A stretch of 64,000 nucleotides of DNA. It comes from Taklimakanibacter albus (GTDB lineage: Bacteria > Pseudomonadota > Alphaproteobacteria > Rhizobiales > Aestuariivirgaceae). The stretch covers positions 1,240,001 to 1,304,000 of the forward strand of contig NZ_JAENHL010000006.1 of NCBI RefSeq assembly GCF_016595235.1, written 5' to 3'. This document shows positions 32,005 through 40,022 of this stretch, piece after piece; within the stretch, counting starts at the first letter, position 1; the number at the start of each line of letters is the position of its first letter. A program made the translations under genes and the position numbers. The notes under the pieces are model-generated. The model saw nothing but the letters and a program-made list of their open reading frames with translations. It was not told the DNA's origin and searched no databases.

Positions 32005-32619
32005 TCAGGGCCCCTTCCAGTCGAGCGCGCAGATCTCGGCCGAGCGGCCTTTGAAATCCCAGTTGCGGCCATGACCGCGGTAACGGCTCTTCAGCGCCTG
32101 GGCCACGATGATCTGCGGGCCGATCCAATATTGGCTGTTTTCGATAGTGGTCGGCTGGCCCGCCACGCTGCCGGCGATCGGCGCGATCTCGCCATCGATG
32201 ATCTTCGGGATGGTGAAGCGGCGCACGTCGCCCTCGACCTCGTAGCGCACATCTTCCTGCCATACGCCGAGGAAACGGCCGACCAGGATGGAAAGCAGAT
32301 GCGTGGTGCCACCCGCCTGCCCCGTCATGATACGGGTCAGCGCCTTGACCTGATAGATGTCGGCCTTGTTGTCGATATAGACGCCGGCGCTCCAATTGCC
32401 GCGGCTCATCTGGCCGGGGATCTCGATGATGAGCCCGAGCGCAATGCCGGAAAGATCGACCTCGCCGAACTTGCCGTCATCGATGCGGATGCCGCCCCAG
32501 GTCTGGCAATATCCCTCCGTGGGCGGATGTTTTCCGAGCGACAGCACGCAGGGACAGAACACCGTACAATTGCAGGAGAGGATCAGCTCGCCTTTGATAT
32601 GCCATGCTTCGCGCGCCAT
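32005..32619 (-). CDS. DUF1326 cysteine-cluster protein (copy 2)
   Basis: A 204-residue protein with the cluster CNCTVFCPC at residues about 15-23, the same Cys-x-Cys-x3-Cys-x-Cys spacing as copy 1, and a further Cys in EGYCQTW. It follows its DUF2182 partner by 9 bases, so the gene order is the reverse of the 904-2294 pair. The rest of the sequence differs strongly (VGRFLGVWQEDVRYEVEGD has no close counterpart), suggesting distinct ligands or an old duplication. Function unknown. Confidence 0.85.
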   Translation of the reverse strand: MAREAWHIKGELILSCNCTVFCPCVLSLGKHPPTEGYCQTWGGIRIDDGKFGEVDLSGIALGLIIEIPGQMSRGNWSAGVYIDNKADIYQVKALTRIMTGQAGGTTHLLSILVGRFLGVWQEDVRYEVEGDVRRFTIPKIIDGEIAPIAGSVAGQPTTIENSQYWIGPQIIVAQALKSRYRGHGRNWDFKGRSAEICALDWKGP

Positions 32620-32628
32620 CAGTCTCTC

Positions 32629-33375
32629 CTAGATAAACATCACATAGAGGCCCGCGCCGACAAGGCCAAGGCCAATTCCGTAAGTCAGCGCCTTGGGCTG
32701 CGGCAGTGTCTTCTCCAACACCATCACCACCCCGATGAACCCCATCCAGACGATATTCATGAGGCCGGCCGCAAAACCCAGCAACATCAGCGCCCAGCAG
32801 CAGCCGAAGCAGTTGAGACCCTGGGCAAGCCCCATGCGGAAGACACCCAGGGGCCGGTCGGTCCAATGCGCCATGAAATAGGGCATCGGCATGCGGCATT
32901 TGCTGAGGCAGGCATGTTTGAGCGACGTGAACTGATAGGCGCCCGCGCCAAGGAGCACGATTCCCGCCCAACGGCCCTCAAAAGCGCCGGAGTAACCCGC
33001 TTCGAGAAGCCCCCATTGCGCCAGCGCCGCGGCCAGCGCGAAGACCAGCCAGATGGCGCCATACCCCGCCGCCAGCACCAAGGGCGGCACGATCGTCATC
33101 TGCTTCGCCGCCGCGGCTTCGGCGATATCGAGATAGGTCGCGATCATCGGCACGGCCGAGGGCGTCATCATCGCCAGCGTCATGGCGAGCCACATGGCGA
33201 GAAGCGGCATGAAGCCGGCATTGGCCGAAGGCCCGCACAGCACGCTCACGATGCCGGCCAGCGTGCCGCCAGCCGCCATCCACAGATAGGCGCCCGACAC
33301 CGCCAGAATGACGAAGACGCACAGCGCCATGACGAAGCGCGGCCGGCTGGTCGATTGTCTGAGGATCAGATCCAT
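32629..33375 (-). CDS. DUF2182 multi-pass membrane protein (copy 2)
   Basis: A 248-residue membrane protein with about six or seven segments. AMTLAMMTPSAVPMIATYL near residue 65, CLSKCRMPMPYFM near 155 and LNCFGCCWALMLLGF near 188 match the equivalent motifs of copy 1 (AMMLPTAVP, CLVKC, CAGCC). It is the upstream gene of the pair with DUF1326 and has no ArsR-SRPBCC partner. The conserved Cys and Met residues suggest metal handling within the membrane; the role is not established. Confidence 0.85.
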   Translation of the reverse strand: MDLILRQSTSRPRFVMALCVFVILAVSGAYLWMAAGGTLAGIVSVLCGPSANAGFMPLLAMWLAMTLAMMTPSAVPMIATYLDIAEAAAAKQMTIVPPLVLAAGYGAIWLVFALAAALAQWGLLEAGYSGAFEGRWAGIVLLGAGAYQFTSLKHACLSKCRMPMPYFMAHWTDRPLGVFRMGLAQGLNCFGCCWALMLLGFAAGLMNIVWMGFIGVVMVLEKTLPQPKALTYGIGLGLVGAGLYVMFI

Positions 33376-33440
33376 GGTGCCACGCTACCGCGACATCTCT
33401 CGCTCTTGAAGCCCCTAACCCCTGCCCGCATTGTGACCTT

Positions 33441-34628
33441 ATGTCCAAGCCTGTCGAATTTGACGTGATTGTCGCCGGCGCCGGCCCCGCCGGGCTCGCC
33501 GCCGCCTGCCTTGCCGCGACGCGCGGCTTTGCGGTGGCGCTGATCACCGGCCCTCGCGAGACGCGGCCCGATCCGCGCACCGTCGCCCTCATGATGCCGT
33601 CCCTCGCCGTGCTCGAAGCGTGCGGCCTGTGGCCGGGCGACCTGCGGGAGCAGACGGCGCCCTTGCGCAAGCTGCGTCTCGTCGATGACACCGGCGCTGC
33701 CTTCGCCGCCCCCAACCTCGTCTTTTCGGCCAGGGAAGCCGGCCTCGACGCTTTCGGCTGGAACATTCCCCTCGCTTTATTGAAGCCCCGCCTCGCAGCC
33801 CGCGCCGGCGAGCTGGGCGTCAGGTTGTATGAGGCGAGTGTCGCTGGCTACTCGGCCGACGCGGAAGCAGCCATCGTCACTTTGGACAATGGTGACACGC
33901 TCACCGCGCGCCTTGTCCTCGCCGCCGATGGACGCAATTCCGCGCTGCGCCAGGCGGTCGGCATCGAGATGATCTCATGGTCCTATGACCAGACGGCGAT
34001 CGCCGTGAGCTTCAATCATTCGCAGCCACATCACGACGTTTCAAGCGAATATCACAAGCAGGCCGGCCCCTTCACCACCGTGCCGCTGCCGGGACGGCGA
34101 TCCTCGCTCGTCTGGATGGAACGGCCGCAGCGCGCCGAAACGCTGATGCAGCTCGACGACAAGGCGCTCGCCGCCGAAATCCAGGCCTCGAGCCATGGCG
34201 AGCTCGGCCTCATCAGCGAGATCGGACCGCGCCGCGCCTTCCCGATGTCGGGCGCCCGCGCGTCGAATTTCGCCCGCAACCGCGTGATGCTGATCGGCGA
34301 GGCCGCCCATACCGTGCCGCCGATCGGTGCCCAGGGCCTCAACATGTCATTCCGCGACGCCGACGACGCTATCGTGCTCGCGACGCAAGCACGCGGTGAA
34401 GGTGAGGACATCGGCGCGGCGAAACTGCTGACCGACTACGATATCAAGCGCCAGCGTGACGTGCGCCCGCGCCAGACGGTCATCGATCTCATGAACCGTT
34501 CGCTGCTATCCGCCTATCTGCCGTTGGAAGCGGGCCGCGCCGCCAGTCTTGCGACGCTCGCCTCCTTCGGTCCCTTGCGTCGTTTTGCGATGAATATTGG
34601 GCTCGGTGGCTCTAGCCGTGCTGGATGA
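33441..34628 (+). CDS. FAD-dependent hydroxylase, UbiH/UbiF/Coq6 family
   Basis: A 395-residue flavoprotein monooxygenase. VIVAGAGPAGLAAACLA at residue 10 is the dinucleotide motif, LVLAADGRNSALRQAVGI near 157 the DG motif, and VMLIGEAAHTVPPIGAQGLNMSFRDA near 282 (GD-type motif) is typical of the ubiquinone hydroxylases. It most likely hydroxylates a ring carbon in ubiquinone biosynthesis; which position cannot be told. Its 3' end overlaps the convergent AEC transporter gene by 17 bases. Confidence 0.87.
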   Translation: MSKPVEFDVIVAGAGPAGLAAACLAATRGFAVALITGPRETRPDPRTVALMMPSLAVLEACGLWPGDLREQTAPLRKLRLVDDTGAAFAAPNLVFSAREAGLDAFGWNIPLALLKPRLAARAGELGVRLYEASVAGYSADAEAAIVTLDNGDTLTARLVLAADGRNSALRQAVGIEMISWSYDQTAIAVSFNHSQPHHDVSSEYHKQAGPFTTVPLPGRRSSLVWMERPQRAETLMQLDDKALAAEIQASSHGELGLISEIGPRRAFPMSGARASNFARNRVMLIGEAAHTVPPIGAQGLNMSFRDADDAIVLATQARGEGEDIGAAKLLTDYDIKRQRDVRPRQTVIDLMNRSLLSAYLPLEAGRAASLATLASFGPLRRFAMNIGLGGSSRAG

Positions 34629-35559
34629 TGTAAATCAGGAGTGGGATCGTGATCGCCGAGATGATCGTGGTGATCAGCACCGCCGTCGATGAGCCCTCGA
34701 TATAGGCCTTGTACTGGCTGGCGAGGATGAAGGCATTCGACGCCGTCGGCAGCGCCGCCATCATCAGCGCCACGTCGCGCCATAAGGGATCGATGTCCGG
34801 CACGAAGAGGCTCAAGGCGATGAAGGCGAGCGCCGGCTGGACCAGCGTTTTCATGCCGGCGACGAGCGGCATTTCCCGGCCGATGCCGCCAAACTGCCGG
34901 GCGCCGACCGTGACGCCGAGCGCGAAGAGCGCCACCGGCCCAGCGGAGTTCATCAGCATCGTGAGAATGGTACCGAGCGCGCCCGGCGCCTTGAAGCCGA
35001 AGGCCGAGGCGATGCCGCCCAATATCGTGGCGACGATGAAGGGATGGCCGAAGACCTGCTTCAGGATCTTGAGCGCGATCTCGCCCCAATGCGCCTCTTC
35101 ATTGCGCTCATGGCCGAGCGTCGCCAGAAAGGCGGTCAAGGTGAATTGCACCGTGCAGTCGAAACAGAAGACCAATGCCGCCGGCACCGCGGCCTCCGGC
35201 CCGAAAAACGCGACCGCCAGAGGCAAGCCCATATAGCCGACATTGCCGTAACTTCCGGCTGTACCTTGCAGCACCGCCACCTTGAAGGCGAACCCCAGGA
35301 GCCGCCACGAAATGACGAAGACGGCGAGGAAGGCGGTGACTGTGGCCGAGGTGGTCGCGGCGACATAGGGCCAGTCGATGAGCTTCTCGAATGGCGCGGC
35401 AGCCACGACCAGGAAGATCAGCGCCGGGAGCGCGAACCAGATCAGGAAGATGTTGAGCCATTCGAGGCCTTTGTCGCCCACCGCCCAGATCCGGGCGGCG
35501 GCGACGCCCAGCGCCACCAGGCCGAAAAACGGCAAAGCGAGATCGAGTATGGCGGCCAA
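34612..35559 (-). CDS. AEC-family transporter (auxin efflux carrier-like)
   Basis: A 315-residue membrane protein with ten hydrophobic segments in two inverted halves. GSYGNVGYMGLPLAVAFFG near residue 103 and the C-terminal LPTASNAFILASQY near 263 are the conserved AEC crossover motifs. Bacterial members carry malate, malonate or other organic anions. The substrate is unknown. It is monocistronic and convergent with the hydroxylase gene. Confidence 0.87.
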   Translation of the reverse strand: MAAILDLALPFFGLVALGVAAARIWAVGDKGLEWLNIFLIWFALPALIFLVVAAAPFEKLIDWPYVAATTSATVTAFLAVFVISWRLLGFAFKVAVLQGTAGSYGNVGYMGLPLAVAFFGPEAAVPAALVFCFDCTVQFTLTAFLATLGHERNEEAHWGEIALKILKQVFGHPFIVATILGGIASAFGFKAPGALGTILTMLMNSAGPVALFALGVTVGARQFGGIGREMPLVAGMKTLVQPALAFIALSLFVPDIDPLWRDVALMMAALPTASNAFILASQYKAYIEGSSTAVLITTIISAITIPLLIYIIQHG

Positions 35560-35662
35560 ATGCGCCCCCCTTAAGCAATTGAGTTATGGGACGTAATTCC
35601 CTTTTCAACAAGCGTCCACCTGCCCTCTTGCCTTCCGCCCAAAGGCTTGTCATCAAGGGGCC

Positions 35663-36004
35663 ATGACGGGCGCAATTCCTCTGGCGAAATTTCGGATCGG
35701 GCAAGTGGTAAAACACCGCCTGTTCCCGTTTCGCGGCGTCATATTCGATGTCGATCCGGTCTTCAACAACACCGAGGAATGGTGGCTGTCGATCCCGGAA
35801 GACATCCGGCCGCGCAAGGATCAGCCCTTCTATCACCTCTTCGCCGAGAACGACGAAACCGAATATGTGGCCTATGTTTCCGAGCAGAACCTGCTCGATG
35901 ACGGCTCCGGTGAGCCGATCCGGCATCCGCAGATCCGCGAGTTCTTCGAAGCCTTCGACTCGAAGAAAAGCCTCTACCGGCTGCGCGACGCGCGCCGCCA
36001 CTAG
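35663..36004 (+). CDS. hspQ: Heat shock protein HspQ (hemimethylated-DNA-binding YccV-like)
   Basis: A 113-residue protein with the full HspQ/YccV domain: FRIGQVVKHRLFPFRGVIFDVDP at the start, EEWWLSIP and QPFYHLFAENDETEYVAYVSEQNL. In enterobacteria HspQ is an adaptor that increases Lon protease activity and affects DnaA stability. ATG 35663 lies in a region without a clear Shine-Dalgarno; the internal start offers no better one. A short gap separates it from the solute-binding protein gene. Confidence 0.9.
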   Translation: MTGAIPLAKFRIGQVVKHRLFPFRGVIFDVDPVFNNTEEWWLSIPEDIRPRKDQPFYHLFAENDETEYVAYVSEQNLLDDGSGEPIRHPQIREFFEAFDSKKSLYRLRDARRH

Positions 36005-36082
36005 CTCCCCGATCACACCATGATTCCGGTCGGATTGCCGGCCACCCTCGAGAACCGGGCGAATCGCCTAAGTTCGAAAACC

Positions 36083-37870
36083 ATGACGAAGACCTGGATA
36101 TCCGGCCTCCTCCTGGCGGCTTTCCTTGGCATGGCGCCGGCGGCCGCTGAACCGCGTCATGGCCTCGCCATGCATGGCGAGCCGGCACTGCCGGCCGATT
36201 TCAAATCGCTGCCCTATGCCAATCCCGACGCGCCCAAGGGCGGCGTCTTCCGCCAGGCCATCGCCGGCAGCTTCGACACGGTCAATCCCTTCATCGTCAA
36301 GGGCCAGAAGGCGGTGAGCATCAGCACGTATGTCTTCGAAAGCATGATGAGCCGGAATTATGCCGAGGCCTTCACGGTCTACGGCCTTCTCGCCGAAAGC
36401 ATCGATGTCGGCCCCGACCGCAACAAGATGACCTTCGTGCTGAGACCCGAGGCGCGCTTTTCCGACGGCGCGCCGGTGACCGCCGCCGATGTCGTCTATT
36501 CGCTCGAGACCTTGCGCGATCACGGCCTGCCGCGTTTCAAGACCTATTATTCCAAGATCAAGACGATCGAAACGCCCGATGCCCGCACCATCGTGATGAC
36601 CCAGGACCAGGGCGACCGCGAATTGCCCCTGATCATGGGCCTGATGCCGATCCTGCCCAAGCATTATTGGGAGAAGCGCGATTTCGAGGAATCGACGCTC
36701 GATCCCATCATGGGCTCCGGCCCTTATGTCTTGAGCGAGATAAAACCCGGCGAGCGCGTATCACTCAAAAAGAACCCCGATTATTGGGGCAAGGACATCG
36801 CCTTCAACCGTGGCCTGTGGAATTTCGACGAGGTGCGCTTCGATTATTTCCGCGACAACAACACCGCCTTCGAGGCCTTCAAGAAAGGCCTCGCCGACAT
36901 CCGGGTGGAGCCCGATCCGACGCGCTGGTCGCAGGCCTATGATTTTCCAGCTGCCACGGACGGTCGGATCATCCGTGAACGGATCGAGCAGCAGACCCCC
37001 GCGGCGGCCGCGGGCTTCGCCTTCAACACGCGCAAATCCCTGTTCCAGGATCCCAAGGTGCGCCGCGCGCTTGTCGAGGTCTTCGACTTCGAATGGATGA
37101 ACGACAATCTCCTGTTCGATCTCTATCACCGCACTCTGGGCTATTATTCAGGCTCGACGCTCTCCTATTTCGGCCACCCTGCCGATGCCCGTGAGATGGC
37201 ACTCCTCGGCGCCGATGCGGCGCGCATCGACCCACGCATTCTCGACGGCAGCTACGCGCCGCCCAAGACCGACGGATCGGGCCGCGACCGCAAGGTGCTG
37301 CGTGACGCCGTGGGCTTGCTCAAGGAGGCGGGCTGGGAAATCCGTGGCGGCCAGCTGACCAATGTCGCGACGGGTGAGCTTTTCGCCTTCACCATCTCCT
37401 GCGTCTCCCGCGAGCAGGAGAAGGTTGCGCTTCATTATCAGCGCACGCTGAAGCAGATCGGCATCGACGTGCGCATCCGCATCGTCGACTCGACGCAGTT
37501 TCAGCGCATGCTCGACACCTATGAGTTCGATATGCTGCCGGTGCTGTGGTACAATTCGCTCTCGCCCGGCAACGAGCAGGATTATTATTACGGCAGTGCG
37601 GGGCGTATCATACCGGGCACCCGCAACTATCCGGGCATCGCCGACCCGGCCGTCGACCGCATGATCGGGGCCTTGCTCGCCGCGACCTCCGGGGAGGATT
37701 TCATCGCCGCCGTCCGCGCCCTCGACCGGCTCCTGGTCAACGGTTTCTATATCGTGCCCTTCTACAATTCAGGCGGCCAATGGGTGGCGCGCTGGAACAC
37801 CATCGGCCGTCCCGAGCATCCCCCTCTTTCGGGTTTCGAAGGCACTGGTCTATGGTATGTGAAGCCGTAA
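36083..37870 (+). CDS. Peptide ABC transporter substrate-binding protein, YejA/microcin-C type (SBP_bac_5)
   Basis: A protein of about 595 residues with a signal peptide (MTKTWISGLLLAAFLGMAP, cleaved after AAA). The mature start RHGLAMHGEPALPADFKSLP, followed by YANPDAPKGGVF, is the hallmark of YejA-like oligopeptide-binding proteins. DVVYSLETLRDHGLP and GSGPYVLSEIKPGERV are SBP_bac_5 motifs. The start at 36083 is chosen for the signal peptide; a frame from 36020 exists without a better ribosome-binding site. The permease and ATPase genes (yejBEF) do not follow, so this is an orphan binding protein in this window. Confidence 0.87.
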   Translation: MTKTWISGLLLAAFLGMAPAAAEPRHGLAMHGEPALPADFKSLPYANPDAPKGGVFRQAIAGSFDTVNPFIVKGQKAVSISTYVFESMMSRNYAEAFTVYGLLAESIDVGPDRNKMTFVLRPEARFSDGAPVTAADVVYSLETLRDHGLPRFKTYYSKIKTIETPDARTIVMTQDQGDRELPLIMGLMPILPKHYWEKRDFEESTLDPIMGSGPYVLSEIKPGERVSLKKNPDYWGKDIAFNRGLWNFDEVRFDYFRDNNTAFEAFKKGLADIRVEPDPTRWSQAYDFPAATDGRIIRERIEQQTPAAAAGFAFNTRKSLFQDPKVRRALVEVFDFEWMNDNLLFDLYHRTLGYYSGSTLSYFGHPADAREMALLGADAARIDPRILDGSYAPPKTDGSGRDRKVLRDAVGLLKEAGWEIRGGQLTNVATGELFAFTISCVSREQEKVALHYQRTLKQIGIDVRIRIVDSTQFQRMLDTYEFDMLPVLWYNSLSPGNEQDYYYGSAGRIIPGTRNYPGIADPAVDRMIGALLAATSGEDFIAAVRALDRLLVNGFYIVPFYNSGGQWVARWNTIGRPEHPPLSGFEGTGLWYVKP

Positions 37871-37889
37871 TTTCCGAGGGCCAAGCGAC

Positions 37890-39224
37890 ATGACCGTCCA
37901 GCCGATCGCGCAGAAATCCTGGTTGCCCGCCGAAAGCGCCACGCTGATCGAGGAGATCGAAACGACGCTCGGCCGCCTCAATGATCCGGCGGCGATCGAG
38001 GCCCGCCTGCTGGGGCTCATCGATGATCACGAGCGGCACATGGACCGCGAGTCGATCGGCCTCAATGCCGGCACCAATGTGATGAATCCGCGCGCCGCCG
38101 CCCTCCTCTCCCGCTCGCTCGGCAACCGGCCGAGCCTCGGTTATCCCGGCGACAAATATGAAATGGGCATGGAATATGCCGAGGAGATCGAGGTCATCGC
38201 CGAGGATCTGGCGAAGCGCCTTTTCGGCGCGCCCTTCGCCGAGATCCGCGTCGGCTCCGGCGCGCTTGCCAATCTCTACAGCTTCATGGCGACCGCCAGG
38301 CCTGGCGACAGCATCATGGCCTTCACCGGTGAGATGGGCGGCCATGTCACCCATCACCAGGCCGGTGCCGCCGGCCTCTATGGCCTTGTGACCCACGCCG
38401 TTCCCTTTGACGCGGCGCGGATGACGGTCGACCTCGACCGGCTGCGCGACGAAGCGAAACGCCTGCGCCCCAAGCTCATCACTGTCGCGGGCTCGCTCTG
38501 CCTCTATCCCTATCCCGTGCGCGAGATGCGCCAGATCTGCGACGAGGTCGGCGCCTATCTCCTTTATGACGCGGCCCATATGGGCGGCCTCATCGCCGGC
38601 CGGCATTTCCAGGCGCCGCTCGCGGAAGGCGCGCATCTGATGACCATGTCGACCTACAAGGCCTTTGGCGGCCCCCCCTCAGGACTGATCCTTTCGAGCG
38701 ACGCCGATCTCGCCAAACGCCTCGACCAGATCGCCTATCCGGGCCTCACCGCCAATTTCGATCTCGGCAAGACGGCCGCTCTGGCGCTGTCCATCCTCGA
38801 CCTCCTCGAACATGGCGAGGCCTATGCCGCGCAAGCCGTCGCCAATGCCAAGGCGCTGGGCGCCGCGCTCGAAGCCGAAGGCATCGCCACGCACCATGTG
38901 CAAGGCCGTGATGTCACCGAGAGCCATCACCTCGCTTTGCCGGCAGCCCCGCATGGCGGCGGGCAGTCGGCCTCGAAACATTTGGCGCGCGCCAATATCC
39001 TGCTCTGCGGCATCGGCCTGCCGGTGGCGCCTGTCGCCGGCGATCTCAATGGCATTCGCCTCGGCACCCAGGAAGTGACCCGCTTCGGCATGAAGCAAGA
39101 TGCCATGGCCGGGATCGCCCGGTTGATGGCGCGGGTCATGGTCAACGCTGAAGCACCCGAGCAGGTCCGCCCCGATGTCATCGCCTTCCGTCAGGCCTAT
39201 CAAACCATGAGTTATGTGAGATGA
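37890..39224 (+). CDS. SHMT-like PLP enzyme, non-canonical (possible alpha-methylserine or related aldolase type)
   Basis: A 444-residue fold-type I PLP enzyme. YDAAHMGGL (Asp227, His230) matches the SHMT cofactor-binding segment, and K257 in MSTYKAFGGPPSG takes the place of the Schiff-base lysine in the TTTHKTLRGPR motif of true SHMT. The His before Lys and the RGPR arginine are lost, so glycine/serine conversion is not assured. The N-terminus carries a long LNAGTNVMNPRAAALLSRSLGNRPSLGYPGDKYEMG region. The DsbA-family gene overlaps its stop by four bases. A different hydroxymethyl or aldol reaction is likely. Confidence 0.75.
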   Translation: MTVQPIAQKSWLPAESATLIEEIETTLGRLNDPAAIEARLLGLIDDHERHMDRESIGLNAGTNVMNPRAAALLSRSLGNRPSLGYPGDKYEMGMEYAEEIEVIAEDLAKRLFGAPFAEIRVGSGALANLYSFMATARPGDSIMAFTGEMGGHVTHHQAGAAGLYGLVTHAVPFDAARMTVDLDRLRDEAKRLRPKLITVAGSLCLYPYPVREMRQICDEVGAYLLYDAAHMGGLIAGRHFQAPLAEGAHLMTMSTYKAFGGPPSGLILSSDADLAKRLDQIAYPGLTANFDLGKTAALALSILDLLEHGEAYAAQAVANAKALGAALEAEGIATHHVQGRDVTESHHLALPAAPHGGGQSASKHLARANILLCGIGLPVAPVAGDLNGIRLGTQEVTRFGMKQDAMAGIARLMARVMVNAEAPEQVRPDVIAFRQAYQTMSYVR

Positions 39225-39865
39225 GCACGCCCGTCATCATCGATGTCGTCTCCGATGTCGTCTGCCCTTGGTGTTATGTCGGCAAGCGGCGGCTCGAAGC
39301 CGCTCAGCGCCTGCTGCCCGACCAGCAATTCGCGGTCTTCTGGCGGCCGTTCCAGCTCGATCCGACGATCCCGAAGGAAGGCCTGCCGCGCAAGACGTAT
39401 CTCGAGCGCAAGTTCGGCAATCTCGAGCGCCTCACCCAGACGCACGCGCAGCTGGTCGAGATCGGCAAGGTGGAAGGCATTCCCTTCGCCTTCGACAAGA
39501 TCACCCGCTCGCCCAACACGCTCGACGCCCACCGACTGATCCGCTGGGCGCATGAGGCCGGCAAGCAGACCGAAATGGTCGAGCGCCTCTTCGCCCTCTA
39601 TTTCACCGAGGGCGCCGATATCGGCAATCACGAGGTCTTGATCAAAGCGGCGGTGGAGGTGGGCCTCGACGGCGCTCTCGTCACCCAGCTTCTCAACACC
39701 GGCGCCGATCTCGATCCGGTCATCGCCGAGATCAATGGCGCCGGCAAAATGGGCATCAGCGGCGTCCCGACCTTCATCTTCGCCAGCCGCTACGCGATCT
39801 CCGGCGCCCATCCGGCCGAGACGATCAAGAAGGCGATCGAGCAGACGGCCTTAACGGCAACTTAA
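39221..39865 (+). CDS. DsbA-family oxidoreductase (FrnE-like)
   Basis: A 214-residue thioredoxin-fold protein of the DsbA/FrnE branch, also related to 2-hydroxychromene-2-carboxylate isomerase. DVVCPWCYVGKRRLE gives the CPWC active site near residue 11; the late cis-Pro motif GISGVPTFIF near 181 is also present. No signal peptide is seen, so it works in the cytosol. Overlap with the SHMT-like gene by ATGA suggests joint function. Confidence 0.88.
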   Translation: MSTPVIIDVVSDVVCPWCYVGKRRLEAAQRLLPDQQFAVFWRPFQLDPTIPKEGLPRKTYLERKFGNLERLTQTHAQLVEIGKVEGIPFAFDKITRSPNTLDAHRLIRWAHEAGKQTEMVERLFALYFTEGADIGNHEVLIKAAVEVGLDGALVTQLLNTGADLDPVIAEINGAGKMGISGVPTFIFASRYAISGAHPAETIKKAIEQTALTAT

Positions 39866-39911
39866 GAAAAAAAGCGCAGCCTGACGACTGGGAAAGGGGA
39901 GTTTTTCAACC

Positions 39912-40022
39912 ATGTCGTCACTGACCTTCCTATACGGGGCCGTCGCCGTGACGGTGATCGCCAATCTCGTTCTGCTGCGTTACTTCCTGACCCGGCCGGA
40001 CGATACGATCATAGAAGACTAA
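39912..40022 (+). CDS. 36-residue single-helix membrane peptide
   Basis: ATG 39912 opens a 36-codon frame with an AAAGGGGAG-type ribosome-binding sequence 11 bases before. The peptide has a clean transmembrane helix (LTFLYGAVAVTVIANLVLL) followed by RYFLTRPDDTIIED, so the N-terminus would face outside by the positive-inside rule. The stop overlaps the end of mfd on the opposite strand. It is too short for most gene finders. No family is recognised. Confidence 0.5.
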   Translation: MSSLTFLYGAVAVTVIANLVLLRYFLTRPDDTIIED

